Below, piece by piece: positions 7,098 through 15,692 of a stretch of DNA of 64,000 nt. The notes below the pieces were generated by a model. It was not told where the DNA came from. It did no database searches and was given only the letters and a program-made list of their open reading frames with translations. The stretch spans positions 2,914,001 through 2,978,000 of the forward strand of contig OY970371.1 in the NCBI GenBank assembly GCA_963718695.1. The letters are read 5' to 3'. This DNA comes from Manganitrophus sp963718695 (GTDB lineage Bacteria > Nitrospirota > Nitrospiria > SBBL01 > Manganitrophaceae). Both the position numbers and the translations under genes were made by a program. The stretch's first letter is position 1, and every line of letters starts with the position of its first letter.

Positions 7098-8183
7098 ATG
7101 GAGAAGAGGAGCGTTTCCTCTCAAAGAATTGAACGCAAAGAGACGATGAGCAAACTAAGAGGGATGATCTTACACTCGACGGGACGTTGGGCGGCGCTTC
7201 TCCTTCTGGCGGCCGTTGCGCTCTCAGGCGCCTTCGCCCGCGCCCAGCCCCCCTCTTTTCAGCCGCTGCTGCTGGCGTTCGATCCGGCACAAGACCGCCT
7301 CTTTGCGGCGATCCCCGGTGAAGAACGAGGGGGAACCAAGCTGCTTGTTTTTCCCCAACCCGGTGAGAAGGGGGCGCGTCCCGGCGCCTCCCTCGAGCTC
7401 ACCGGGATGATCTCGGGCCTCTCGTATGACCCCCACTCCAAAACGCTCTTCGTCGCCAATGCCGCTGACCGGGCGCTTCTGATCTTCGATCGGTTCGATC
7501 CCCGCACTGCAACGCGCGCCAGCCGCATCCTCAAGCGATTTAACTTCCCGACCGGCGTTTATGCCGACCGCGGCCGTCTCTTCGTCGCCGACGCCCACCC
7601 CGGCGCGCTCCTGGTTTTCGAGAAGGCGGCGGAGGTCGACGGGGAGCGCCGCCCCGATCGAACGATCGGCCCGGAGAAAAGCGGGCTCAACGGCCCCTTC
7701 GCCATCGCCGCCGATCCCGGCCGCGGGCGGCTCTATGTGTCGAACTTCGACGGTGTGTTGGTCTTCCAGCTTGCCGATCTTGCCGCCCCGCCCGATCGCC
7801 TCCCGCTGCCGAAAGGAACGCTCGCGCGCGGCCTCGCGTTCGATCCCCGGTCGAAGCGCCTCTACATCGCAGCCCCCATGACCCGGTCCTATTTCGTCTA
7901 CGATGGAGAACGCCTGGAGCAGGTCCGCATTCAGGGGGCTTCGGGATCGTTTCCCTTCTCGATTGCGGTCGATCCGGAAGGAAACCGGCTTTACTTCGCG
8001 GGGATTGCGCCGGAAATCGGCGTCATCGAACAGGCGAGCGGCGTTGAACGGAAAGAACGGACGATCGACCGCTGGATTCGGTGGGAGGGGGAGCCGCGGG
8101 AGGAAAGACCGCCCCCCGCGGAAGATCCGGCGCCGCCCCCGGAGCCGAGCATGATCCGGGGGCCTGAAAGGTCATTTCGGTAA
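7098..8183 (+). CDS. Exported beta-propeller (NHL/YncE-like) protein
   Basis: 361 residues from the ATG at 7098, which follows an AAAGGAGA site; an alternative ATG at 7146 would begin directly at the signal peptide. Signal peptide ends near FARAQPP. The mature part consists of recurring units such as DRLFAAIPGE, KTLFVANAADRALLIFD, GRLFVADAHPGALLVFE, GRLYVSNFDGVLVFQ, KRLYIAAP and NRLYFAGIAPEIGVIE. Each begins with an '(R)LYVA' strand pattern, giving about six propeller blades. The tail is Pro/Glu/Arg-rich. It is likely a periplasmic binding scaffold; no catalytic residue is evident. Confidence 0.75.
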   Translation: MEKRSVSSQRIERKETMSKLRGMILHSTGRWAALLLLAAVALSGAFARAQPPSFQPLLLAFDPAQDRLFAAIPGEERGGTKLLVFPQPGEKGARPGASLELTGMISGLSYDPHSKTLFVANAADRALLIFDRFDPRTATRASRILKRFNFPTGVYADRGRLFVADAHPGALLVFEKAAEVDGERRPDRTIGPEKSGLNGPFAIAADPGRGRLYVSNFDGVLVFQLADLAAPPDRLPLPKGTLARGLAFDPRSKRLYIAAPMTRSYFVYDGERLEQVRIQGASGSFPFSIAVDPEGNRLYFAGIAPEIGVIEQASGVERKERTIDRWIRWEGEPREERPPPAEDPAPPPEPSMIRGPERSFR

Positions 8184-8190
8184 ACTTTCT

Positions 8191-8217
8191 TGTCATGCTC
8201 GCGTACGCGGGAATGAC
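8191..8217. repeat. Short palindromic repeat just 3' of the propeller gene
   Basis: TGTCATGCTCGCGTACGCGG followed by GAATGACG is an imperfect palindrome (GTCAT...ATGAC arms around GCGTACGC). The same 'GTCATTCCCGCG..GCGGGAA' theme occurs inside both MITE copies (for example near 32940). It begins 8 bases after the stop codon at 8183 and could serve as a mRNA-end hairpin. Confidence 0.5.
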
Positions 8218-8230
8218 GTTTTTGATGAGA

Positions 8231-8767
8231 CTAACCGCCGAAGATCCGCGCAAGCGCCTTTTCGTGCACCTCCAGGTCTTTGTCGGAGAAGAGAACGAAT
8301 CGGATTCTCTTGACCGATCGAAGGCCCGGAAGCTTCTCCTTGATCGTTCGGAAGGCGACCTCCGCCGCCGCTTCGATCGGATAACCGAAGACCCCGGTGG
8401 AGAGGGCGGGAAAGGCGATCGAGTCGATGTGATTCTCCTCCGCCAGATCGAGCGCATTCGCGTAACAGCGCGCCAGCAGTTCCGCCTCGGGCTGATCGAC
8501 CCCGTAGACCGGCCCAAGACAGTGGATCACATACCGGTTCGGGAGTCGATGCCCGCCGGTGATCACCGCCTCCCCCGGTCGAATCGGAGCGAGCGCCCGG
8601 CCCTCTTCCGCTAAGCCCGGACCGGCCGCCCGGTGAATCGCTCCCGCGACCCCGCCGCCGGTCCTCAGCTCGGCATTGGCCGCATTAACAATCGCCGTCA
8701 TCTCCGGCTGCGCCGCGATGTTCCCCTTGCTGCACTCGACTATTACATTGGATGACATTTTCTCCAT
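8231..8767 (-). CDS. Macro-domain protein (ADP-ribose hydrolase type)
   Basis: 178 residues, all macro domain. The motif IVNAANAELRTGGGVAGAIH near residue 27 binds the distal ribose, and the loop ALSTGVFGYPIE near 128 binds the phosphates. Both are intact and match O-acetyl-ADP-ribose deacetylase/MacroD-type enzymes that remove ADP-ribose from proteins or metabolites in the cytoplasm. The ATG at 8767 follows a GAGGG sequence; a second ATG three codons on (8758) is possible. It stands alone, converging on the beta-propeller gene. Confidence 0.9.
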   Translation of the reverse strand: MEKMSSNVIVECSKGNIAAQPEMTAIVNAANAELRTGGGVAGAIHRAAGPGLAEEGRALAPIRPGEAVITGGHRLPNRYVIHCLGPVYGVDQPEAELLARCYANALDLAEENHIDSIAFPALSTGVFGYPIEAAAEVAFRTIKEKLPGLRSVKRIRFVLFSDKDLEVHEKALARIFGG

Positions 8768-8793
8768 CGCGACCCTCGTTCATGGAGTGACCG

Positions 8794-8965
8794 CTAAAAA
8801 CGATAACTCAACCCGGTATGAATACCGAAGTCGGGACCGTTTCGGACATTGAACAGGTTTTCAATCAGTCCCGCCTCCCAGACAAGACCCTTCGTCGGCC
8901 TCCTCGATCTACAGGGAGAGACCCTGGGCCTGGGGGTGGTCCGGCAGATCGAGAACGAAAGGGCG
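8794..8965 (-). pseudogene. C-terminal relic of an outer-membrane beta-barrel (DUF3187-like)
   Basis: The minus strand reads WEAGLIENLFNVRNGPDFGI then HTGLSYRF and TAG at 8794-8796. A terminal strand ending in Tyr-Arg-Phe is the usual BAM recognition end of a barrel, and 'WE..L.ENL......PDF' resembles DUF3187-type proteins. Upstream the frame soon loses sense and runs into the small gene at 8992, so only the end remains. The family name is tentative. Confidence 0.4.
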
Positions 8966-8991
8966 GCCTTGTCGACACCGATCCCTTCGGG

Positions 8992-9255
8992 TCAGGTCCC
9001 TCCGGGTGGGATCCAATTGGGAAGAGATCCCGCCCCTTCGGCTTTAAAGAAGGTCAGCTCCCATCGGTCGGAGAAAACATCATATCGAAGAATGTAAATT
9101 CCCCGGTCCGCTCCCCGGATCTTAAAATAACGGTGGTCGGGGGCGAGCCACCGGTCGAGGATTTCCTCCACGGCAATCCGGCGCGCCCCGAGAAAGAAAG
9201 AGCGCGGCGTCTCCTCGTTACGGTCACCGGGATTACATTCGACCAGCAATTCCAT
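8992..9255 (-). CDS. Small conserved cytoplasmic protein (DUF6504-like)
   Basis: 87 residues. The core EEILDRWLAPDHRYFKIRGA followed by DRGIYILRYDVFSDRWELTFF matches a family of short proteins with a 'W....HRYF.V....G..YILRYD...W.L' pattern, probably a small beta-barrel fold. No signal peptide. The last dozen residues (GAGSLPNWIPPGGT) look like read-through beyond the conserved domain, next to the damaged barrel relic. Function unknown. Confidence 0.6.
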   Translation of the reverse strand: MELLVECNPGDRNEETPRSFFLGARRIAVEEILDRWLAPDHRYFKIRGADRGIYILRYDVFSDRWELTFFKAEGAGSLPNWIPPGGT

Positions 9256-9277
9256 CAGCCTTCCGATTGGATGAGGA

Positions 9278-9529
9278 TCAAGCCGCCTTCGGCGCCAACG
9301 TCAGCATCGACCGCGCTTGTGAGGAGAGAAGCTCCCTCCCAAACCCGGGGATATCATGAATATCCTCCACATTGATAAACGGCCCGTGCTGATTGCGGTA
9401 ATCGATAATCATCTGCGCTCTTCTGTCGTCAATCCCCGGCGCCTGCATCAGTTCCTCCTTACCGGCAGAGTTGATATCGATCATTCCAGGCACGCCTCGT
9501 CGTTGCGATTCCGGACCCTGTATCGCCAT
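9278..9529 (-). CDS. Helix-hairpin-helix protein, ComEA-like
   Basis: 83 residues from the ATG at 9529, placed there by a GGAGGT site 5 bases upstream; the frame extends to 9634 without a better signal. MIDINSAGKEELMQAPGIDD and VEDIHDIPGFGRELLSS form the two helix-hairpin-helix units found in the DNA-binding domain of ComEA. It lacks the membrane anchor of the classical competence receptor, so it is a soluble HhH protein that may bind DNA non-specifically. Confidence 0.75.
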   Translation of the reverse strand: MAIQGPESQRRGVPGMIDINSAGKEELMQAPGIDDRRAQMIIDYRNQHGPFINVEDIHDIPGFGRELLSSQARSMLTLAPKAA

Positions 9530-9736
9530 CGAACACCTCCTCATCAAACGGTGGGTGACTTGCTGAGAATAAATGCTGCAAGGGCAATGCCGCCAAAGAT
9601 GGACCCTCTCACTTCTACCAGGAAAACACCACACCCTCTTTGTTGCTTTGGAGGGGCTTCCTTTCTTATCATAATCAAGATCGTCGCGCTCATTCAGCGA
9701 CCGCCGATCCAGCCCACCCCTTCATGGAGAAAAAGA

Positions 9737-10084
9737 ATGCCTTATATTGCGCAAAAAGCACGGGACCGATTCGATCCGTTGATTGATGCCCTCGCCGAGC
9801 GGATCGTCGCCGAAGCCAAGGCCGACGGGAATGATACCGCCTTCGCCGGCCTGCTCAACTACAGCTGCACCCGCCTGGCGCTTCAGGTCGTCCGGTTGCA
9901 GTTCGGGAAGATGCGCTACGGGCTGATTGCACTCGTCACCGGGACCTTTCAGAACGTCGCGCAGGAGTTCTATCGCCGCGTCGGGGTCCCCTACGAGGAA
10001 AAACAGATCAAAAAGAACGGCGATGTCGATCTCTACCAGGTTTTCGAGGAAGAGATTCAACGAAAGGGATCGGAGCGGCTTTGA
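9737..10084 (+). CDS. Conserved hypothetical, DUF6899-like
   Basis: 115 residues, soluble and helical, starting MPYIAQKARDRFDPLIDALA and ending with the conserved-looking QEFYRRVGVPYEEKQIKKNG. The last part ('EFYRR.V.PYE..KI..NGDV') is characteristic of a small uncharacterised family that I associate with DUF6899. A GGAGA sequence lies just before the ATG. The downstream gene starts on its last codons (TTGA overlap), so the two are translated together. Confidence 0.65.
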   Translation: MPYIAQKARDRFDPLIDALAERIVAEAKADGNDTAFAGLLNYSCTRLALQVVRLQFGKMRYGLIALVTGTFQNVAQEFYRRVGVPYEEKQIKKNGDVDLYQVFEEEIQRKGSERL

Positions 10085-10755
10085 AAAATCGGCTTGGAGC
10101 ATTCATCTCATCTCTCTTCTTCGTTTTCTTCCTGATCCCGACGGCCGGCCGGGCCGAAGAGGAATGGCGGTTCGAGTTCTTACTCGGATTGGCCTACAAC
10201 CTTCCAACCCCCCTTACGATCCGGCAGTCGGGCGAGGAGAAAATCGATCTGTCGGCGCGTTATCGAACGCTGGCGTTTCAATTTCCACTTTATTATGCCG
10301 GCCGGATTGGACGATGGCGCGGGCGCGACGCCTGGGAGGTGGAATTGATCCACCAGAAGCTTTATCTGCAGAACCGGCCGCCGGAGATTCAAGCCTTCTC
10401 CATCTCCCACGGCTACAATCTGCTGACGATCAATCGGGCCTGGGAGCGGGATCGGCGGATCGATCGGATCGGCCTGGGGGTGGTCGTCGCCCACCCGGAA
10501 ACCACGATCCGAGAGCAATCGCTGCCGCAGGATCGGGGACTCTTCAATGGAGGCGATTACGTTTCAGGGCCGACCGCACAGGGGTCGCTCCAGCGGCGAT
10601 CGGATTCTTCCCACCGCTTCTCCTTCCCGCTCGAAGCGAAGCTGACCGCAAGCTACGCCGAGATCCCGATTGAAAACGGGAAGGCGATCGTCCCCAACAT
10701 CGCGGCACATGGATTGATCGGGTTCGGATATGAAACCGGGCGGTCCAATGAATAA
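10081..10755 (+). CDS. Exported probable outer-membrane beta-barrel protein
   Basis: 224 residues starting with TTG at 10081, overlapping the previous stop by four bases. Signal peptide NRLGAFISSLFFVFFLIPTA with cleavage near GRAEEE. The rest alternates aromatic/polar residues typical of amphipathic strands (WRFEFLLGLAYNLPTPL, YRTLAFQFPLYYAGRIG, LIGFGYETG). It may be an 8-stranded barrel. Its function is unknown. The next gene overlaps it by 8 bases. Confidence 0.55.
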   Translation: MKNRLGAFISSLFFVFFLIPTAGRAEEEWRFEFLLGLAYNLPTPLTIRQSGEEKIDLSARYRTLAFQFPLYYAGRIGRWRGRDAWEVELIHQKLYLQNRPPEIQAFSISHGYNLLTINRAWERDRRIDRIGLGVVVAHPETTIREQSLPQDRGLFNGGDYVSGPTAQGSLQRRSDSSHRFSFPLEAKLTASYAEIPIENGKAIVPNIAAHGLIGFGYETGRSNE

Positions 10756-11356
10756 GATTGCAATCGATGTGGTTCTTCTTCCCTCCGAGGAGATCATGGG
10801 CGCCGCCCTTCGATTTAATCAAGCGCTGCTCCGGCGCTTCGAGAAGAAGATCGTCCTGGATCAAAATCGCTGCCTCCCGCATCTCTCCTTGGCGATGGGA
10901 GCGCTGAAAGAGGACGACCTCCCCGACGCCGCCCATCTTCTGGAAGAGATCGCATCGCTCTTTCCGCCCATTCGCCTGATCTTCACCGGGATCGAGGCCG
11001 GGTCTACCGCAAGCGGCGAGACCGTCACCACCTGGGAGGTCGACCCGACCGCCGCGTTGCAGTCGCTTCACCAAGCGGTCTTCAATCGGCTGGGCCCTCT
11101 TCTGACACACGATGCGACGGCGGAAGAGTTCATCGATTTCCCCCATGTCGCGCAGACCAGCGTCGATTGGGTAAATCGTTATCCCGAGGCCGCCGCCTTC
11201 GCGCACTTCTCCCCCCACATCACCCTCGGCGTCGGCAAACTCGAATCGACACCCCCCCTCCCGCCGCAAGGGACCGCCTCCCGTCTGGCCCTCTGCCATC
11301 TGGGAAACCACTGCACCTGCCGAAAGATCCTCTTTGAGGCACCGCTTCGGGTTTAA
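10748..11356 (+). CDS. 2H phosphoesterase superfamily protein (2'-5' RNA ligase-like)
   Basis: 202 residues. The two H-x-S/T signatures expected for this fold are visible: PHLSLAMG near residue 44 and SPHITLGVG near 162. They form the catalytic pair for cyclic phosphate hydrolysis or 2'-5' ligation on RNA or nucleotide substrates. The ATG at 10748 lies inside the end of the previous gene. No signal peptide, hence cytoplasmic. Confidence 0.75.
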   Translation: MNKIAIDVVLLPSEEIMGAALRFNQALLRRFEKKIVLDQNRCLPHLSLAMGALKEDDLPDAAHLLEEIASLFPPIRLIFTGIEAGSTASGETVTTWEVDPTAALQSLHQAVFNRLGPLLTHDATAEEFIDFPHVAQTSVDWVNRYPEAAAFAHFSPHITLGVGKLESTPPLPPQGTASRLALCHLGNHCTCRKILFEAPLRV

Positions 11357-11462
11357 AACGGGATTTAATCATCCCACCCTCCGGAACTGAATCGGCCTGC
11401 TATACTTTACGGATACATTCCAGAGCGCTTTGTGTCCACAGACTTGGGTGAAGGAGGGGGCG

Positions 11463-12236
11463 ATGTATGTCGGGTTTCGAGGGCTTCTCTTGGCGGTGAT
11501 TCTCCTTGCCGCCTGCCGTCCGGATCGTTCCGATCCAGCCGCGGTATTGACACATTATCTCTCCGCCACCTATCGCCAAGATCTTCAGAAAGCCTATCAA
11601 CATCTCTCCTCGAAAGACCGCGCGTTCCGAGATTTCAAGACATTCTCCCATCATATGTCGATGGATGAAAGCATGGGGATCGAGCCGCTCATGGAAAAAG
11701 CGACCTTCTCCATCGAGACGCTGGAGATCGACGGCGACCGCGGCCGGGCGGTCGTGCGGGTCCACCAGCCGGATGCCGATCGAATCACGGAGGACCTCCT
11801 CCTCGCCGCCCTCTCACCGGCCGGCGCGGTGATGCGTCCCGCAGAGTTTGATCTTTTCCTCAAGAAGCAGTACAGCGACCGCCCGGTTCCGATGATCACG
11901 GTGAGAAAAGGAATCGGCTTGGTGAAGGAGGAGGGAGGATGGCGGATCTCCGCAGGATGGCCGCAAGAGGCGCAGGTGAGTCATCTCTTGCTGGAGGCCG
12001 CGCGGTTTGAAGAGCTGGAGGCGTTAGACGAGGCCAAGGCAACATACGAAGCGGTCCTGCGCCTCAACCCGAACCTGATCGAGGTGAAAGATAAAATCGA
12101 CTCCCTCGCCTTCGGTATCAAGCCTTCGCAGGAGGAACAGCGCGATTTCCAGAAGTTCGTGAACAAATTGTCGGAAAGACAATCCGGAATTGGAAATGAA
12201 TCGATGCGGAATCAAAAGGCCGACACCCGACTCTGA
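11463..12236 (+). CDS. Lipoprotein with TPR-like tail
   Basis: 257 residues from the ATG at 11463, which has GAAGGAGGG immediately upstream. Signal peptide with lipobox ILLAAC (Cys near residue 17). Residues 22-150 resemble a DUF4878/NTF2-type fold (ADPAAVLTHYLSATY-like start). Residues about 170-225 look like one TPR-type helical pair (FEELEALDEAKATYEAVLRL). It is anchored in the inner or outer membrane; partner unknown. Confidence 0.7.
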   Translation: MYVGFRGLLLAVILLAACRPDRSDPAAVLTHYLSATYRQDLQKAYQHLSSKDRAFRDFKTFSHHMSMDESMGIEPLMEKATFSIETLEIDGDRGRAVVRVHQPDADRITEDLLLAALSPAGAVMRPAEFDLFLKKQYSDRPVPMITVRKGIGLVKEEGGWRISAGWPQEAQVSHLLLEAARFEELEALDEAKATYEAVLRLNPNLIEVKDKIDSLAFGIKPSQEEQRDFQKFVNKLSERQSGIGNESMRNQKADTRL

Positions 12237-12290
12237 TTTCCCTTTCTTGAAGATGGATCGCCTTTCTACCCCTTGCATCCGAGCTTGCAA

Positions 12291-13364
12291 TTAAGAGATC
12301 CGATCGAATCGTTTGGTCCCGGGGATCTCGAGGACGAAGTCGGCGCCGAACGCCCCCGCCGGGGTGCAGGCGCCCAGACAGGCCTCTGTCGGATGCCTCT
12401 TTAAAATCCCCTCCGCGCAACGGACCGCCGACATGGCGGTGAAGGCATACGCCTCCGCCGTTTCAAGCCACGCCTCCGCACTGTTTCCCTTTTCATCCGA
12501 TGCCCGCGCCCAGAGGTACGATCGGCCCTTCCGACGGGCTTCCGCGTTCGGTCCCCGGATCACCGCCTTCGCTCCCTGCTCCGCCGCACGCCGGATCGGA
12601 TCGGAAGCAAGCAGCCGCCGCAGGAGCGGCGCGGTCCAGCGCATCAGGCCGATCATCGGCGACGGAAAGACCATATACGTGGTGAGGGTTGGAATGCCGG
12701 TGGTCCAGTAGACGGCGGCGAGCTCGCCGAGCGTGGCGGCGACCGCCTGCCGCGCCCCGCCGGGAAAACGGATCGTTCGCGCCCCCTCCCCAACGTCAGC
12801 GGCCTCCAGCCGCCCCTCCCGGCGGACCGACATCCCCCGGGGAAGCTGCTTGATCATCGTCCGCGCCGTCCCCGGACTGACCCGGGCCATCGCCGCCACC
12901 GCCAGCTCAAGGCGCGTGGCTCCGGGCACTTTGCCGGCGACATATTTTGCCAGACAGTCGCCCGGCACCACGTCGAATCCCGCCCCCGGCAGCAGCGTAA
13001 CCCCTTTCACTTTCGCCTCCGGGTCGCGCGCGAAGATCCCCTCGAAGACCTGGACCTCCCCGGTGATGTCGACGTAATGCGTCCCGGCGCTCAAGCAGGC
13101 GCGGACCATCGGCGCGCTCGTCTCGGCAAACGGCCCCGCGGCATGCAGGACCAGCGAACATTCGGCCACCGCCTTCGCGAGGGTCGTCTCATTTTTGAGA
13201 TCGAGGACCAGCGGATCGAGTCCGAACCGCTTCGCGAGCGGAATCAGCCGGTCGGCCGACCGCCCCGCCACCACCGGCCGATGCCCCCGCCGCACCGCCT
13301 CTTCCGTAATGAGCGCACCGGTATAACCGTACGCCCCATAGATCATCCACCGCTTCTCCGGCAT
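12291..13364 (-). CDS. Saccharopine dehydrogenase-like (trans-acting enoyl reductase type) oxidoreductase
   Basis: 357 residues from the ATG at 13364 with a GGAGGG site. The N-terminal Rossmann motif YGAYGYTGALITEEAVRRG and the following VVAGRS loop show NAD(P) binding. The stretch LVLHAAGPFAETSAPMVRAC and HYVDITGEV are typical of the saccharopine dehydrogenase NADP-binding group that includes mycobacterial trans-acting enoyl reductases. The substrate is therefore unclear. Length is close to that group. No neighbours suggest a pathway. Confidence 0.8.
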   Translation of the reverse strand: MPEKRWMIYGAYGYTGALITEEAVRRGHRPVVAGRSADRLIPLAKRFGLDPLVLDLKNETTLAKAVAECSLVLHAAGPFAETSAPMVRACLSAGTHYVDITGEVQVFEGIFARDPEAKVKGVTLLPGAGFDVVPGDCLAKYVAGKVPGATRLELAVAAMARVSPGTARTMIKQLPRGMSVRREGRLEAADVGEGARTIRFPGGARQAVAATLGELAAVYWTTGIPTLTTYMVFPSPMIGLMRWTAPLLRRLLASDPIRRAAEQGAKAVIRGPNAEARRKGRSYLWARASDEKGNSAEAWLETAEAYAFTAMSAVRCAEGILKRHPTEACLGACTPAGAFGADFVLEIPGTKRFDRIS

Positions 13365-13409
13365 GGCACCCTCCTTCAACAAACGGCAATCGGATCGGTC
13401 CGAGCCCGT

Positions 13410-13476
13410 GTAGAGACGTCCCGGCGGGACGTCTCTACAACAAAATCATCAACGCGGGCGGCCACGAAGGCCGCCC
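13410..13476. repeat. Tandem pair of strong palindromes (dispersed-repeat type)
   Basis: GTAGAGACGTCCC (13410-13422), loop GGC, and its exact complement (13426-13438) form a 13-base perfect hairpin. 17 bases later GGGCGGCC (13456-13463) and GGCCGCCC (13469-13476) form a second one. The motif 'GTAGAGACG...CGTCTCTAC' is widespread as an intergenic palindrome in several phyla, to my knowledge. No T-run follows, so a terminator is unlikely. Confidence 0.65.
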
Positions 13477-13595
13477 CTACATAACAAAGCTTTTTTAGTA
13501 CTTTGATTATAGTTCGGAAGGGTGTGTTGAGGAAAGAGCGCTCGTCGATCGGAGTGGATCGCGGTCCCACGGAGAAAACCGCGACAGCCGCTTCT

Positions 13596-13922
13596 TCAGA
13601 GCAACTTCATTAACCCGTTTAGGATGATCTCTTCCATTCCGCGACAGAGGCGCTGGGCGCTCGCCTTCGCGGCGACCTTCATCTTGAGCGACTGCATCTC
13701 GGTGAGCGTCCGGAGATCTTCCAGGGTGCCTTCGAATTCTTCCTTCGTGATCTCCCCGGTCGCCAATTGGTTCAGATAGCGCTCCAGCTTGATCGCCTGC
13801 TTTCGGACGAACTGATTGGAATCCGCCTTGGCGTTCGCAACCAGCGCCTTTAGCTCCTCTTTGGCCAGCACACCGGCGCTGTCTCTGAGGCTGTCGATGA
13901 AGATCTCCCATGGTTCCGGCAT
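13596..13922 (-). CDS. Small helical hypothetical protein
   Basis: 108 residues, nearly all alpha-helical and free of membrane or signal segments (MPEPWEIFIDSLRDSAGVLA; RKQAIKLERYLNQLATGEIT). It ends ILNGLMKLL. It begins 10 bases after the stop of the lipoprotein gene on the same strand (13933-14433), so the two are probably one operon. Function not recognised. Confidence 0.65.
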   Translation of the reverse strand: MPEPWEIFIDSLRDSAGVLAKEELKALVANAKADSNQFVRKQAIKLERYLNQLATGEITKEEFEGTLEDLRTLTEMQSLKMKVAAKASAQRLCRGMEEIILNGLMKLL

Positions 13923-13932
13923 GGCGCTCCGC

Positions 13933-14433
13933 TCACTCGTTTTTGTTCTTCAAACGCTCCGTGGCAATCGCGATGTCAAAGGCTTCTTCCATGTTCTCCC
14001 ACCGGTTCTGAATGTGCGCCTCCGACCAGGGCCCGTTCTTTTTGCGATCCTGGACATGGCGGGAGAACATCTCCAGAATCGACCCGAGCTGTTTCGCGGT
14101 CTCCCGGTTCTTCTCCCCCTTCCCTTTTTCGTATTCGTACGCCTGCCCCATCTCCAGTCGAATCTGCCGGACAGCCTGCAGATCGACCTCCTCGTCCTCA
14201 AAGGTTTCATAAAGCAGGGCGACTTTGGGCTTGAGGTCGGTGAGGTTTTTATAGGTGGTGGGATCGTAATAATGAAGGAGAGAGGCGGCGCAGCCGGCAA
14301 GGAGCGGGAGAAGGAACCAGAGAGAAAAACGCGCCGGCGCTTTCAAAAGAGATCGTCGTATTTGAATCGGCTCGATTCGTTGGAGCACGGAGGGCCCTCT
14401 TCTAAGAAGCGGTTCCGGGAAGATGATGCGCAA
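13933..14433 (-). CDS. Lipoprotein, helical
   Basis: Up to 166 residues. A hydrophobic stretch ends in the lipobox LLAGC, then a mostly helical soluble part (for example VDLQAVRQIRLEMGQAYEYE). The start is uncertain: the ATG at 14433 gives a long 40-residue leader, and TTG/CTG codons closer to the hydrophobic stretch are possible. It forms an operon with the helical hypothetical downstream. Function unknown. Confidence 0.6.
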   Translation of the reverse strand: MRIIFPEPLLRRGPSVLQRIEPIQIRRSLLKAPARFSLWFLLPLLAGCAASLLHYYDPTTYKNLTDLKPKVALLYETFEDEEVDLQAVRQIRLEMGQAYEYEKGKGEKNRETAKQLGSILEMFSRHVQDRKKNGPWSEAHIQNRWENMEEAFDIAIATERLKNKNE

Positions 14434-14659
14434 GCGCCGGGATCGCCGGCCTTTTCGATCGCGATTAAAACATGTCTTTCGGAAGAAATCAAATTGAGGT
14501 CTATTTCATTCCGGTAGGAAGGGGGGAAGGAAAGCCGGTTCCATGGGGAATCCGAGGAGACTTTAGTGAAAAATACCGCTACCCCTTCGCTCTTTTCCTA
14601 TGATAAAATCGCCTCGTTCTTTTGCCGCCTTGCCTATCATGCACCGGCCGGGCGGCCGG

Positions 14660-14688
14660 TTGACAGCTCCGACAAAAATGATCAATCA
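14660..14688 (+). promoter_or_regulatory. Possible sigma-70-like promoter for the cupredoxin-like gene
   Basis: TTGACA (14660-14665) is a perfect -35 match, but 17 bases on the -10 box is only CAATCA (weak). The gene starts at 14708. A CCGGCCGGGCGGCCGG palindrome lies just upstream of the -35. Treat as tentative. Confidence 0.25.
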
Positions 14689-14707
14689 TAGAGCATAGAG
14701 ACAAGCG

Positions 14708-15664
14708 ATGAAGAAATTAAAACCTTATATTTGGATCTTTGTAATGATTCTCGGCCTCGCCGGAAACGCGGCGGCGCGGACGTACGAAACCGCCCCGGTT
14801 GAAAACGGGGGGGTCATTACCGGAAGGGTCGTCCTCAACGGCCCGGTCCCGGAACCGCGTGTCTTTCCGATGGTTTTATACGCGTTCGGCGACTTCTGCA
14901 AAAAAATTTCCGACGCCAAAGGACATGTCGTCCTCAAAGAATTTAACGTCGACCCCACCGGAGGACTTCAGGACGCGGTCATCGCCATCCAGGATGTCCG
15001 CCGGGGCAAAGGATTCCGCTCCAATGAAAATCGGCTCTTTGCGGTCAACTGCATGTTCCATCCGGCGAATACGCCGGAGGATGAGCAGTTTGAAGTCGAC
15101 AAAGAAGGAAACCTCGTTCACGTGCATCCTCTCGTCAGCGTCATGCGGAACAAACACATGCTCTCCGTCCTCAACAAAGATCCGGTGATTCACGACGCGC
15201 AGTTCTACCAGAAAGAAACCGGCCAGCGGATCACCCGCTTTCCGATTCCGATCTCCGACAAGGTCCAGAGAGGGTGGGTCTATCTGGACAAAGGAAAGAA
15301 GATCGCCCAGATCATCTGCGGCATGCATGAGTATATGCAGACCTGGGCCTGGATCGTCGATAATCCCTATTTCGACAAAACGACACGGAGCGGCAGCTAT
15401 GCGATCGACCGGATCCCGCCGGGAACGTACAAGATCCTCGCTTGGCATCCGCACCTGAAGCCGATCGAGAAGATCGTCACGGTGCCGCCGGACGGGCACG
15501 TGGAGCTGAATTTCGAATTCGAGGGGAGCGAGGTGGTCCGGCCGATCTATGAAACGCAGAAGCGGTTCCGCATTTCCCCCGAGCGAGACCCGAACGTCAA
15601 CCTCTTCGGATGCGAGGGTCCCTTCTGCGTGAAACGCGAGCACGACGAACATCACACCGACTGA
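14708..15664 (+). CDS. Periplasmic cupredoxin/carboxypeptidase-regulatory-like protein, probable copper site
   Basis: 318 residues with a signal peptide (cleavage near GNAAARTYE). An N-terminal strand-rich part opens GGVITGRVVLNGPVPEP. Near residue 205 the sequence IICGMHEYMQTWAWIVDNPY places Cys, His and Met with C-x2-H-x2-M spacing, the C-terminal ligand loop style of type 1 copper proteins. Upstream histidines (VHVHPL) may complete the site. It is followed by a carboxypeptidase-regulatory-like domain (SGSYAIDRIPPGTYKILAWH). Similar proteins sit near respiratory cytochromes in other genomes, to my knowledge. Here it stands alone. Electron transfer or copper binding is inference. Confidence 0.7.
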   Translation: MKKLKPYIWIFVMILGLAGNAAARTYETAPVENGGVITGRVVLNGPVPEPRVFPMVLYAFGDFCKKISDAKGHVVLKEFNVDPTGGLQDAVIAIQDVRRGKGFRSNENRLFAVNCMFHPANTPEDEQFEVDKEGNLVHVHPLVSVMRNKHMLSVLNKDPVIHDAQFYQKETGQRITRFPIPISDKVQRGWVYLDKGKKIAQIICGMHEYMQTWAWIVDNPYFDKTTRSGSYAIDRIPPGTYKILAWHPHLKPIEKIVTVPPDGHVELNFEFEGSEVVRPIYETQKRFRISPERDPNVNLFGCEGPFCVKREHDEHHTD

Positions 15665-15692
15665 GCGCGCTTTCCCGTTCAGAAACGGGGAA

